Assembly: GCA_044350805.1 (NCBI GenBank)
Contig: JBILGU010000004.1
Span: 1 to 64,000, forward strand
DNA length: 64,000 bases
DNA from: UBA6136 sp044350805
GTDB lineage: Bacteria > Pseudomonadota > Gammaproteobacteria > Methylococcales > Methylococcaceae
Direction of reading: 5' to 3'
In this document: in pieces, positions 43,689-52,429 of the stretch
Layout: each line of letters begins with the position of its first letter
Numbering within the stretch: position 1 is the first letter of the stretch
Position numbers and translations under genes: made by a program
The notes under the pieces: generated by a model
Database searches by the model: none
The model's input: only the letters and a program-made list of their open reading frames with translations
What the model was told of the DNA's origin: nothing

Positions 43689-44318
43689 ATGCAAGCCTAT
43701 CAACGCGCCTTCATCGAGTATGCCATCGCTTGCGATGTCCTCCGTTTTGGAGATTTCACCCTCAAGTCGGGTCGAAAGAGTCCTTATTTTTTCAATACGG
43801 GGCTTTTTGATTCGGGTGAGCGGCTCGGTCGTTTGGGGGAGTTTTACGCCGAAGCCCTGATCGCCACAGAGCAAAAGCCGGACATTCTGTATGGCCCTGC
43901 CTACAAGGGCATCCCTCTGGCCTGTGCAACGTCAATCGCCCTCTCACGGATGACCGGAACGCCCGTTCCCTTTGCTTTCAATCGCAAGGAAGCCAAGGAC
44001 CACGGCGAGGGCGGCATGATCGTTGGAACGGCGCTCAAAGGCGATGTTCTGATCCTGGATGATGTCATTACCGCGGGGACTTCCGTCCGTGAATCGGTCG
44101 AGATCATTCGGGCCGCCGGGGCGCGCCCCAGTGGCGTCCTGATCGCACTGGATCGGGAGGAAAAAGGGCAGGGTGAGCGGACGGCAGTCGAAGAGGTGGC
44201 TCACGCCTTTGATCTTCGTGTGACCAGTATCGTCGGTCTGGGCCATGTCATGGCTTACCTTGCGGAGGCCGGATTAGAGCAGGAACTTAAAGCGATTCGT
44301 GCGTATCGTGAAGGCTGA
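43689..44318 (+). CDS. pyrE: PyrE, orotate phosphoribosyltransferase
   Basis: PyrE makes orotidine monophosphate from orotate and PRPP. The 209-residue protein has the PRPP-binding motif VLILDDVITAGTSVRES and the LKSGRKSPYFFNTGLF stretch of the family. A flexible-loop lysine motif is visible (RKEAKDHGEGG). The ATG at 43689 follows GAGAG; an earlier in-frame GTG at 43650 would run into moxR. It lies 22 bases after moxR. Confidence 0.95.
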   Translation: MQAYQRAFIEYAIACDVLRFGDFTLKSGRKSPYFFNTGLFDSGERLGRLGEFYAEALIATEQKPDILYGPAYKGIPLACATSIALSRMTGTPVPFAFNRKEAKDHGEGGMIVGTALKGDVLILDDVITAGTSVRESVEIIRAAGARPSGVLIALDREEKGQGERTAVEEVAHAFDLRVTSIVGLGHVMAYLAEAGLEQELKAIRAYREG

Positions 44319-44323
44319 AGGAC

Positions 44324-45709
44324 GTGCGTTCATCGCAACAGGCGATCGGGATCGCTCCGCTAACGCTGACGCTGAGAGCCGCATGGGGCAGAGAGCCATG
44401 GCATCTCCTCCTTCTGGGTTTCATTGCGCTGGCAACGCGGTTTACCGGCCTAGGGTACCCCGCCACGGTGGTCTTCGATGAGGTCCATTGGGGGCGATAT
44501 TTCAGCAGTTATTTCACCGGAAATTACTATTTTGATGTCCATCCCCCACTCGGCAAGCTGATCTATGCCGGTTGGGCCTGGCTATGGGGTTTTCGGCCCG
44601 GCTTCGCTTTTGAATCCTATGCCGCCTATCCCGAGGATTGGGCGCTCGTTCTCAGAATCCTTCCCGCCCTGATCGGCAGTTTGCTGCCCCTAATCGTTTA
44701 CCGTCTTGGCCTTGATTTTGGATTGCGAAAGGGCTGCGCGTTTTTGGCGGGTTTCCTGGTCGCCATTGACGGTGCACTGGTCGATATTTCGCGATTCGTG
44801 TTGCTGGATCCTTTGCTTCTGACCTTCGGTTTTGGCGCGTTGCTGGCGCATCGACACTGGTCCAGAACCAAGGCCGTTCGGTGGCTGTTGCTTTCGGGAG
44901 GCTTGGCCGGCTTGACCTTTTCCATCAAGTGGACCGGAGCCACTTTCCTGGCCTTGATGATCCTTTTTGAGCTTTCCAGCCTCTGGAGGTGGCGCGAGGT
45001 CACTTTAGGGGTTCCCCTTTTGTGGCGGCTTCTTGGCTTGGTGCTGATTCCCGCGACCCTTTATATCCTGCAGTTTTGGCTCCATTTTTCTCTGCTGGAT
45101 CATTCGGGAACCGGTGATGCATTCATGACGCCTGCGTTTCAGGCAACACTCCGTGAGAGTCTGTATGCAAAGGATCCGGTGCTTGAGCCTCCGGATTTTT
45201 GGGAGAAATTTCTGGAGCTGAACCGGATGATGTATCAGGCCAACGCCGGGATGACAGCCGGCCATCCCTACAGCTCGAAATGGTACAGCTGGCCTTTGAT
45301 GCTCAAGCCGATCTACCTGTGGCAAGGGAAGCCCCTCGAGCGCATCTACTTGCTGGGAAATCCGGTGATTTGGTGGGGTTCCACCGTGGCGGTCCTGACC
45401 CTCGTTCAGGCCGCGATCTATCTGGGTGCTCGAGGCCTGAATCCATCCGGACGCTGGCTGATCCTCGGATGGCTGATGAATGTCTTGCCGTTCATGGGGA
45501 TTGGACGGGTGATGTTCATCTACCATTACCTTTCGGCGCTGGTCTTTGCCATCCTGCTTTTGGCTCAGCTGGTCGAGCATGCTCCGCGTTCCCGCGGCAT
45601 GGCATTGGCCATTGGCCTGATGGCGCTGGGGCTTTATGGCTATTTTTTACCCCTGACCTATGGCATTCCCTCGGATCGGTCGATGTTCTGGCTGCCCTCA
45701 TGGCGCTGA
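44324..45709 (+). CDS. Protein O-mannosyltransferase-like (PMT/GT39) membrane glycosyltransferase
   Basis: This 461-residue, multi-helix protein carries the PMT signatures VVFDEVHWGRYFSSYF (catalytic-type D52 and E53) and YYFDVHPPLGKLIYA (D71, H73). IYHYLSALVFA lies near the end. PMTs transfer mannose from a polyprenyl-phosphate carrier to serine or threonine of exported proteins; this is best known in fungi and actinobacteria. The motifs fit PMT better than ArnT, but the acceptor is not evident. The start is a GTG (44324) with AAGGAC just before it, which is unusual. It follows pyrE after 5 bases and converges on argB. Confidence 0.8.
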   Translation: MRSSQQAIGIAPLTLTLRAAWGREPWHLLLLGFIALATRFTGLGYPATVVFDEVHWGRYFSSYFTGNYYFDVHPPLGKLIYAGWAWLWGFRPGFAFESYAAYPEDWALVLRILPALIGSLLPLIVYRLGLDFGLRKGCAFLAGFLVAIDGALVDISRFVLLDPLLLTFGFGALLAHRHWSRTKAVRWLLLSGGLAGLTFSIKWTGATFLALMILFELSSLWRWREVTLGVPLLWRLLGLVLIPATLYILQFWLHFSLLDHSGTGDAFMTPAFQATLRESLYAKDPVLEPPDFWEKFLELNRMMYQANAGMTAGHPYSSKWYSWPLMLKPIYLWQGKPLERIYLLGNPVIWWGSTVAVLTLVQAAIYLGARGLNPSGRWLILGWLMNVLPFMGIGRVMFIYHYLSALVFAILLLAQLVEHAPRSRGMALAIGLMALGLYGYFLPLTYGIPSDRSMFWLPSWR

Positions 45710-45744
45710 GGCGAAAGGCCTATTTCGCGTGGCCTCTTGAAAGT

Positions 45745-46680
45745 CTAGACCCAGGCGGAGACCGAGCCGATCTTTGAGGGCATCAGAAGGGTGCCGATGC
45801 CCCGATCGGTGAGCAGTTCGAGCAACACGGCATGCTCGATGCGTCCATCAATGATGTGAACGCTCTTGACGCCTCCCCGCAGCGCATCCGTGGCACATCC
45901 GACTTTCGGAATCATCCCGCCACTGATGGTGCCATCGGCAATCAGTTCATCGACTTCGGCCAGTGAGAGGCCCGTCAGAAGGGATCCGTCCTTGCCGAGG
46001 ATGCCTTGGGTATTGGTCAACAGAAGCAGCTTTTCGGCCTGGAGGACTTCGGCGATTTTTCCGGCCACAAGGTCCGCATTGATGTTATAGGAAAACCCGT
46101 CCTCGCCAACGCCGATGGGCGCAATGACGGGGATGAAATCGCTGGCCACCAGGGTGTGAACGATCGCAGGATCAATACTCCGCACCTTCCCCACATGCCC
46201 AAGGTCAATGATCTCGGGTTCATCGGTATCCGGCGAGCGCTGGGTCATGTTGATTTTTTCGGCACGCACCAGATCCCCGTCCTTGCCGGTAAGACCCACA
46301 GCGGCGCCCCCATGCTGGTTGATGAGGTTGACGATTTCCTTGTTAACGAGCCCGCCAAGCACCATCTCGACGACGTCCATGGTCTCACTGTCGGTCACCC
46401 GCATACCCTGGATAAACTGACTGGTTTTTCCCAAGCGTTCGAGCAATTGACCGATCTGGGGGCCTCCGCCGTGAACGATGACCGGATTGATGCCGACCAG
46501 CTTGAGAAGGACGATGTCCCGCGCAAAGCTGTGCTTGAGGTGATCATCGGTCATGGCATTGCCACCGTACTTGACCACCAGGGTCTTGCCCTTGAAGCGC
46601 CGGATATAGGGGAGCGCCTCAATCAGGACGTGAGCAATCTGGGCGGCGGATTCGTTTTCGAAATTCGGTTGGGTATGCAC
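45745..46680 (-). CDS. argB: ArgB, acetylglutamate kinase
   Basis: ArgB phosphorylates N-acetylglutamate, the second step of arginine synthesis. It has KTLVVKYGGNAM at the nucleotide site, VHGGGPQIG, NINADLVAGKIAE and GGMIPKVGCATDALRGGV, all diagnostic. The start is uncertain. A GTG at 46680 gives 311 residues and leaves 40 bases after dut. An ATG at 46779 gives 344 residues but overlaps dut by 59 bases and has no ribosome-binding site. In pseudomonads algC lies between dut and argB; it is absent here. Confidence 0.9.
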   Translation of the reverse strand: MHTQPNFENESAAQIAHVLIEALPYIRRFKGKTLVVKYGGNAMTDDHLKHSFARDIVLLKLVGINPVIVHGGGPQIGQLLERLGKTSQFIQGMRVTDSETMDVVEMVLGGLVNKEIVNLINQHGGAAVGLTGKDGDLVRAEKINMTQRSPDTDEPEIIDLGHVGKVRSIDPAIVHTLVASDFIPVIAPIGVGEDGFSYNINADLVAGKIAEVLQAEKLLLLTNTQGILGKDGSLLTGLSLAEVDELIADGTISGGMIPKVGCATDALRGGVKSVHIIDGRIEHAVLLELLTDRGIGTLLMPSKIGSVSAWV

Positions 46681-46720
46681 GTTCAGGTTCTTCAAAAGGG
46701 AAGGATGCGAATGGAAAGCT

Positions 46721-47176
46721 TCATTGCCGGCCGGTATGCCCAAAGCCACCGGCTCCGCGCTGGGTTTCGGTGAATTCATCGACAATGTCAAAGTGGACCT
46801 GCGCCACGGGAACGAAGACCATCTGGGCAATGCGATCGCCCACGGCAATCTCAAAGGCGGTCTGACTGCGGTTCCAGAGGGAGACAAAAACCTGGCCCTG
46901 ATAGTCAGAGTCAATGAGTCCGACGAGGTTTCCAAGGACGATCCCGTGTTTGTGGCCGAGGCCTGATCGGGGAAGGAGAACGGCGGCGAGCGTGGGATCA
47001 CCGATGTGGATTGCAAGACCGGTCGGGATCAGTTGCGTTTCTCCAGGCTTCAGGGTCACCTTCGTCTCAAGGCAGGCCCGAAGATCAAGGCCTGCGGATC
47101 CTTCCGTGGCATATTCGGGCAGAGGAATTTCATGGCCCAGTCGGGGGTCTAGCAATTTAAGCTGGATGTTTTGCAT
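46721..47176 (-). CDS. dut: Dut, dUTP diphosphatase
   Basis: Dut hydrolyses dUTP to dUMP, keeping uracil out of DNA and feeding thymidylate synthesis. The 151-residue protein has the trimeric dUTPase motifs: EGSAGLDLRAC, PRSGLG, GLIDSDYQG, DRIAQMV and the glycine-rich C-terminal RGAGGFGHTG arm. The start at 47176 gives the usual length. It begins inside the coaBC 3' end (20-base overlap), so expression should be coupled. Confidence 0.97.
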   Translation of the reverse strand: MQNIQLKLLDPRLGHEIPLPEYATEGSAGLDLRACLETKVTLKPGETQLIPTGLAIHIGDPTLAAVLLPRSGLGHKHGIVLGNLVGLIDSDYQGQVFVSLWNRSQTAFEIAVGDRIAQMVFVPVAQVHFDIVDEFTETQRGAGGFGHTGRQ

Positions 47177-48359
47177 GGTAATGCTCGGCAATCAGTGAAA
47201 TCAGGTTTTCGGCGAGGCGCCGTTTGGGGGCCCTGTCGAGGTGAAGGTGTCCTTCTGCCCAAAGCACCAGAAGGGCATTGTCATCAACGCCGAAACCAAG
47301 GCCCTCTCCGACCTGGTTGGCCGCAATGAGGTCCAGGTTCTTTGCGACGAGTTTCTCTCGCGCATGGGCTTCAAGGTTCTCTGTTTCGGCTGCAAAACCC
47401 ACCGTGAAGGGGCGCTTGGGAAGGGCGGCCACTTCAGCGAGGATGTCTGGGGTCCGGTGAAGGCTCAAAGCCATTTCCGCGGACGATTTCTTGAGTTTCT
47501 GAGACGCGATTTCAGGGGCATAGTCTGCAACCGCTGCGGCTGCGATGAAAAGATCGCACTGGTTCACTTCAGCCATGACCGCTTCATGCATGTCGGCTGC
47601 AGACTCCACTCCGATTCGCCGGGTACCCTTGGGGATGTTCAGTCCGGTCGGGCCTGAAACCAGGGTCACGCGGGCCCCAGCCGCGAGGGCCGCCTCGGCA
47701 ACGGCATAGCCCATTTTGCCGGAACTGCGGTTGGTCAGGTAACGGACGGGATCGATCGCCTCGCGGGTTGGGCCTGCCGTGATCAACACCCGAATGCCCC
47801 TTAACGGGCCAGGAGGATCCAGGCCTTCGAGGTGATCTGCGATCTCCTGAGGCTCCATCATTCGTCCAGGCCCGTTATCGCCGCAGGCTTGGGCGCCTTC
47901 GGCAGGCCCGAGCAGTGTGACCCCGCGCGCTCTCAAGGTCGCGGCATTGGCCTGGGTTGCCGCATTCAACCACATGGCCTGATTCATGGCGGGTGCCAGA
48001 ATCAGGGGGGCCGAGCGCGCAAGACAGAGCGTGCTGAGAAGATCGTCCGCCATCCCGGCCGCAAGCCGAGCCATGAAGTCGGCGGAGGCAGGTGCCACCA
48101 CGATACGATCCGCCCAGCGGGCGAGGGCGATGTGGCTCATCGCCGATTCTTCATCAGGATCCAGGAGGTTCTGGGAGACCGGATGGCCTGAGAGTGCCTG
48201 GAAGCTGAGGGGGGTGACGAATTCGCGGGCTGCCGGCGTCATGGCCACGCGAACGTCACTGCCCCTGGATTTGAGTTCACGGACGAGCTCGCAGGCCTTG
48301 TAGGCTGCTATGCCGCCGGTAACGCCGAGCAGGATGTTTTGTCCGGAGAGGGTCGCCAA
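47157..48359 (-). CDS. coaBC: CoaBC, phosphopantothenoylcysteine synthetase/decarboxylase
   Basis: This bifunctional enzyme joins cysteine to phosphopantothenate and then decarboxylates the product in CoA synthesis. The N-terminal flavoprotein CoaC domain has NILLGVTGGIAAYKACELVREL and the PAMNQAMW loop. The C-terminal CoaB domain has VLITAGPTREAIDPVRYLTNRSSGKMG. The likely start is TTG at 48359, with GGAAG about 9 bases upstream, giving about 400 residues. A second TTG at 48425 would add 22 residues. No ATG is available at a sensible place. Confidence 0.93.
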   Translation of the reverse strand: MATLSGQNILLGVTGGIAAYKACELVRELKSRGSDVRVAMTPAAREFVTPLSFQALSGHPVSQNLLDPDEESAMSHIALARWADRIVVAPASADFMARLAAGMADDLLSTLCLARSAPLILAPAMNQAMWLNAATQANAATLRARGVTLLGPAEGAQACGDNGPGRMMEPQEIADHLEGLDPPGPLRGIRVLITAGPTREAIDPVRYLTNRSSGKMGYAVAEAALAAGARVTLVSGPTGLNIPKGTRRIGVESAADMHEAVMAEVNQCDLFIAAAAVADYAPEIASQKLKKSSAEMALSLHRTPDILAEVAALPKRPFTVGFAAETENLEAHAREKLVAKNLDLIAANQVGEGLGFGVDDNALLVLWAEGHLHLDRAPKRRLAENLISLIAEHYHAKHPA

Positions 48360-48426
48360 GGGTGGGGTCTTCCGTGCGCTTTGGAATAAACCGCGATTAT
48401 CGCAGGCAGCTTCCCGGTCTTGCAAA

Positions 48427-48456
48427 AGAAAAGGCCGGCTTAATTCAGCCGGCCTT
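48427..48456 (-). terminator. Rho-independent terminator after pfp (minus strand)
   Basis: AAGGCCGGCT and AGCCGGCCTT form a perfect 10-base stem around a six-base loop. Read on the minus strand the stem is followed by TTCTTTTG, a fair T-tract. It lies 23 bases after the pfp stop and separates it from coaBC. Confidence 0.85.
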
Positions 48457-48478
48457 CAGGTCCTGAACGTTCAGCCCA

Positions 48479-49708
48479 TCAGTGGCTGACATCTACCTTC
48501 TTGCCCTTGGGTTGGCCGATGGACTTGAGGGTCTCGACGAACCAGGGGGTGTCGATGTTGAACGGCTTGCCGCCCTTGATGCGGGGGAATTCAATCGCCC
48601 GCAGAACGTTGTTCTGATCTTCATCGTGACCGATGACACCCGCTTCACGACGTAATGCGCACTCCACCGCAAGATCCGTACAGGACTTGATCAGGCGAAG
48701 GTCGTCGGCATTGGCCGCCGCGGCACGACCAAAGTAGCCTGACTTTTGAACCAGAACCTTTTCAGCGCCCAGCATTTCAGCGAACTGTTCGCCGAACCAC
48801 TTGCCCGGGTTCACCGCATCGAGCTTGATGTGGCCAAATGCATCGCGCGGAACTTCCTGTCCTTTGGCCTGCATTTCTGCAACGATGGCTTCGACACCGG
48901 CGCCCTCGGAAATAAAGAGATTCACGGCATCATGCTGGTCCATGACCGCGCGAAGACGCGCCGCTTCCGCCTTCAGATCAACTTCCATTTCGGGAACGAA
49001 GATCGCATGGACGTCATAGCTTTCGCGCGAAAGGCCGATCCCCGGGACCCACTCTTCACGGTCGAGGAGCTTGCGATAAGCTTCAGCGGTCGCTGCGGTC
49101 AGCCAGCCGCAGTTGCGGCCCATGACTTCATGCACGATCAGCATGCGGGGGTTGGCGCCTGTTTCGGCCACAACGTTACGGAAGTAACGCGCACCCTCTT
49201 CAGCAGCCGTCCAGGCCCCGAGGGACTGGCGGATCGGAAAGACATCATTGTCGACCGTCTTCGGCAGACCAATGACGGTCAGGCCATAGTTGTTGGTGGC
49301 AAGAAAGGCCGCCAGATCCGCCGCCGCAGTATTGGTGTCATCGCCGCCAATGGTGTGAAGCACGTCCACCCCATCCTTGATCAGCTGGTCCGCCGCCACT
49401 TTCTGAGGATCCTGTCCTTCCTTCACCAGGCCCCGCTTGACGCAGTCCTTGACGTTGGTCAGCTTGACGCGGCTGTTGCCGATCGCTGAACCCCCAAAAC
49501 GGTGGAGAATGTGCGCTTTTTCGCGGATTTCCGGGGTGATCTTGTAGGAGTCACCCAGCAGAAGGCCCTTGTAGCCGCCGCGATAGGCGATGATTTCGAT
49601 GCTGGGATCGATTTCGGTGTAGCGCTCGATCAGCCCGCCGACAGCGGAGCTCAGGCAGGGGGCGAGACCCCCTGCAGTAAGGAGTGCGACTTTCTTGGGT
49701 TTGCTCAT
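48479..49708 (-). CDS. pfp: Pyrophosphate-dependent 6-phosphofructokinase
   Basis: This enzyme interconverts fructose 6-phosphate and fructose 1,6-bisphosphate, probably with pyrophosphate as the phosphoryl donor. The donor is read from two residues: D124 in GGDDTNT (ATP enzymes have Gly) and K150 in PKTVDND (ATP enzymes have Gly). The 409-residue length and the EVMGRNCGWLTAATAEAY stretch fit this branch. The step is then reversible and may serve gluconeogenesis too. AAGGA lies 8 bases before the ATG. It is downstream of pgi-pgl but probably separated by a hairpin. Confidence 0.93.
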   Translation of the reverse strand: MSKPKKVALLTAGGLAPCLSSAVGGLIERYTEIDPSIEIIAYRGGYKGLLLGDSYKITPEIREKAHILHRFGGSAIGNSRVKLTNVKDCVKRGLVKEGQDPQKVAADQLIKDGVDVLHTIGGDDTNTAAADLAAFLATNNYGLTVIGLPKTVDNDVFPIRQSLGAWTAAEEGARYFRNVVAETGANPRMLIVHEVMGRNCGWLTAATAEAYRKLLDREEWVPGIGLSRESYDVHAIFVPEMEVDLKAEAARLRAVMDQHDAVNLFISEGAGVEAIVAEMQAKGQEVPRDAFGHIKLDAVNPGKWFGEQFAEMLGAEKVLVQKSGYFGRAAAANADDLRLIKSCTDLAVECALRREAGVIGHDEDQNNVLRAIEFPRIKGGKPFNIDTPWFVETLKSIGQPKGKKVDVSH

Positions 49709-49760
49709 GGCTCGTGTCCTTGGCGTTGTAGTTTTCTGAACCGGTAAGGATAAAGGAAAC

Positions 49761-49786
49761 CGCCCCTCAGGGGAAAGTCAGGGGCG
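49761..49786 (-). terminator. Possible terminator between pgl and pfp (minus strand)
   Basis: CGCCCCT (49761-49767) pairs with AGGGGCG (49780-49786). On the minus strand the stem is followed by GGTTTCCTTTATCC, a weak T-rich tail. A smaller internal CCCC/GGGG hairpin overlaps it. It may only attenuate transcription between pgl and pfp. Confidence 0.45.
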
Positions 49787-49809
49787 TTGAGTTTGAATTT
49801 TTGTCCGTT

Positions 49810-50544
49810 CTAAAGGGCTTTTGCCACCCGACGTGCAGCCTCAGGATCGGTCAGCCAGAGGCTATGGCCCGCACGATCATGGATTCGGGCGGCCGGGAGT
49901 GCCGAAGCATCCCGGGGGTCGGAGGCAAAAACGGCTTCGAGAGGTTCTGCCTTGTCGGCACCGGTGACCAAAAACCAGATGGCCTGGGATTTTTGAAGCG
50001 CCCCATAGGTTAGGGTCAGCCGGACAGGGGGCGGCTTTGGGGAGTCATAGACGGGTGCGACAAGACCTTCTGCGACCGGAAACCCGGGGAACAGGGAGGC
50101 CGTGTGGCCGTCGGGACCCATCCCAAGAAAGGTCAGGTCAAACGCGGTGTCGTCGCCGCCGAAATGGTGTCTGAGGGTTGTTTCATACTGGGCTGCGCAG
50201 GCCTCTGGGGTTGCCCCCGTGGTCGGCATGGTATGGAACTGATCTTCTGGAACCTTGACGCCTGCGAGCAGGGTTTCGCGCACCAGTCGAACCGTACTGT
50301 CAGGGTCATCGTGAGGAACGAAGCGCTCATCGGCAAAAAACAGGTGGACTTTGGACCAGTCCATTGCGACGGAGTAGGGGGGCTGGGTCAGAAGCTGGTA
50401 GAGCCTTTTGGGTGTGCTGCCGCCGGACAGGGCAATGGAGGCACGGCCTCTTTGCCGAATGGCCTCGGCAATCAATTCAACGAGTCGACCGGCGGCCTCG
50501 CGGGCGAGGTCATCGGGGCTGAGGGTGACGACCAGTTCGCGCAT
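49810..50544 (-). CDS. pgl: Pgl, 6-phosphogluconolactonase
   Basis: Pgl hydrolyses 6-phosphogluconolactone in the oxidative pentose phosphate pathway. The 244-residue protein has the sugar-phosphate motif ALSGGSTPKRLYQLL, the FFADERFVPHDDPDST stretch and GMGPDGHTASLFPG, all diagnostic of the DevB-type lactonase. It starts 5 bases after the pgi stop, so the two are an operon. No glucose-6-phosphate dehydrogenase gene is in the window. Confidence 0.94.
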   Translation of the reverse strand: MRELVVTLSPDDLAREAAGRLVELIAEAIRQRGRASIALSGGSTPKRLYQLLTQPPYSVAMDWSKVHLFFADERFVPHDDPDSTVRLVRETLLAGVKVPEDQFHTMPTTGATPEACAAQYETTLRHHFGGDDTAFDLTFLGMGPDGHTASLFPGFPVAEGLVAPVYDSPKPPPVRLTLTYGALQKSQAIWFLVTGADKAEPLEAVFASDPRDASALPAARIHDRAGHSLWLTDPEAARRVAKAL

Positions 50545-50549
50545 GGGGA

Positions 50550-52193
50550 TTAGCCTCGGAGGGATTTGTAGCGATTGATGAGTCCGTTGGTGGAGCTGTC
50601 GTGGGAGTGCACCGATTCCTTATCACGAAGATCCGTGAAGATGGCGCGGGCCAGTTGCTTGCCCAGTTCAACACCCATCTGATCAAAGGAATTGATGTTC
50701 CAGATGGCACCCTGCACGAAAATCTTGTGCTCATAGAGTGCGATCAGGCTTCCCAGGGTTTCCGGCGTGAGTTTCTTGTAGAGGATGGAGTTCGAGGGCC
50801 GGTTGCCGCGGAAGGTTTTGGCTGCTGCAAGCTCTTGAAGCCGCTCTCCCTGGACACCGGCGGCCTTGAGTTCAGACTTGGCTTCTTCAAAGGTCTTGCC
50901 AAGCATCAGGGCTTCGGTCTGAGCGATGTAATTTGAAATCAGGAGCTCGTGATGGTCGCCGAGGTTGTGGTGGCTTTGGGCGGCTGCGATGAAATCGCAC
51001 GGAATCAGTGCGCTGCCCTGATGCATCAATTGGTAGAAGGCATGCTGGCCGTTGGTGCCGGGCTGGCCGAAGATGATGGGACCCGTACTGTAGTTGACCG
51101 GGTGGCCTTCAAGATCGACGGTTTTGCCGTTGCTTTCCATGTCGCCTTGCTGGAGGTAGTCCGCAAGGTACTCAAGGTACTGGTCATAGGGCAAGATGGC
51201 ATAGGCATCGGCGGCAAAGAAATTGTCGTACCAGATCCCCAGAAGGCCCATGATTACCGGAATATTCCGGTGAAAGGGCGCGGTTCGGAAGTGCTCGTCA
51301 ATGCGGTGAGCGCCCTCCAGCATGGCCTCAAAGCGATCCATGCCCAAGGCCAAGGCAATGGGAAGTCCGATGGCAGACCAGATGGAATAGCGCCCCCCGA
51401 CCCAATCCCAGAATTCGAACATATTGGCAGTATCGATGCCAAATTCGGCGACCTTGACGGTATTCGTCGAAATCGCAATAAAGTGCCGCGCGACGGCACT
51501 CGTATCCTTGACCTGATTCAGGAGCCAGTCTCGGGCCGACTTGGCGTTGGCCATGGTCTCGAGCGTCGTGAAGGTCTTGGAGGCGACACAGAAGAGCGTG
51601 GTTTCAGGGTCGAGGCCCCTCAAAGTCTGGATGAGGTCGGCTTCATCGACGTTCGAAACAAAATGGACTCGAAGTCCCGGATCAACATAAGGGGTCAGTG
51701 CCTTGACCACCATCCGCGAGCCCAGGTCCGATCCCCCGATGCCGATGTTGACCACATCCGTGATCGAGCGCCCCGTACAGCCTTTCCAGCGTCCCGAGCG
51801 GACGGCCTCGGTGAAGCGTCGCATCATTCCAAGAACGCGGTTGACGTCCGGCATCACATCATCGCCATCCAGCAGGATGGGGCGGTTGGAGCGATTGCGA
51901 AGGGCAATGTGAAGGACGGCGCGGTTTTCCGTCACGTTAATCCGGGCGCCCCGGAACATGGCTTCAATTTTGGCGGAAAGCTTGGATTCTTCGGCCAGCT
52001 GCTCGAGAAGGCTCTGGGTTTTCTCGGTAATCCGGTTTTTGGAAAAATCGAAGAGAATGTCGTTGAAGTTCAGGGAAAACCGCTCGAACCTCTGCGGGTC
52101 GGCAGCGAAGAGATCCCGCATGTGGACCCCTGCCATTTCCTGTCGGTGCTTTTCGAGTGCCCGCCAGGCCGGAAGTTGAGTAGGTTGTGTCAT
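50550..52193 (-). CDS. pgi: Pgi, glucose-6-phosphate isomerase
   Basis: Pgi interconverts glucose 6-phosphate and fructose 6-phosphate. The 547-residue protein has GIGGSDLGSRM, the signature VGGRYSIWSAIGLP, and the second signature region (QGDMESNGK, then the C-terminal GAIWNINSFDQMGVELGKQ). Length is normal. It is divergent from argH, with a 236-base gap, and heads the pgi-pgl group. Confidence 0.96.
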   Translation of the reverse strand: MTQPTQLPAWRALEKHRQEMAGVHMRDLFAADPQRFERFSLNFNDILFDFSKNRITEKTQSLLEQLAEESKLSAKIEAMFRGARINVTENRAVLHIALRNRSNRPILLDGDDVMPDVNRVLGMMRRFTEAVRSGRWKGCTGRSITDVVNIGIGGSDLGSRMVVKALTPYVDPGLRVHFVSNVDEADLIQTLRGLDPETTLFCVASKTFTTLETMANAKSARDWLLNQVKDTSAVARHFIAISTNTVKVAEFGIDTANMFEFWDWVGGRYSIWSAIGLPIALALGMDRFEAMLEGAHRIDEHFRTAPFHRNIPVIMGLLGIWYDNFFAADAYAILPYDQYLEYLADYLQQGDMESNGKTVDLEGHPVNYSTGPIIFGQPGTNGQHAFYQLMHQGSALIPCDFIAAAQSHHNLGDHHELLISNYIAQTEALMLGKTFEEAKSELKAAGVQGERLQELAAAKTFRGNRPSNSILYKKLTPETLGSLIALYEHKIFVQGAIWNINSFDQMGVELGKQLARAIFTDLRDKESVHSHDSSTNGLINRYKSLRG

Positions 52194-52396
52194 TTTCGAC
52201 TATCGCTATTTTTCGCTGATCCTACCAAAGCTCCGGGTTCAGAGAAACCTTTCGTTTTGTATGAAATTCGACCGTTGAGAGTGATAGGCATGCTTCTCGA
52301 CGCCCCTCAATTTCGGCCTGGGATCGGAAACCCGAGCCCTGGGGCCTTTGTCAATGAGCGCGTCCATTGGCCAGGCTAGAGTGGCTCGCTTCGCGC

Positions 52397-52402
52397 TATA
52401 AT
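52397..52402 (+). promoter_or_regulatory. Candidate -10 box TATAAT for argH
   Basis: A perfect TATAAT lies 27 bases before the argH start. A TTGGCC at 52367-52372 is too far away (24 bases) to be the -35 box, so the promoter would be weak or activator-dependent. Confidence 0.45.
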
Positions 52403-52429
52403 GAGTGGTTGAATTTCTGCGAGAGACCA

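Noticed and set aside
46006..46773. 255-codon plus-strand frame over argB
   Set aside because: It is antisense to ArgB motifs, with no start signal and no family match.
50949..52379. 476-codon plus-strand frame across pgi
   Set aside because: It is antisense to an unambiguous Pgi with both family signatures. Its composition looks like a mirrored frame.
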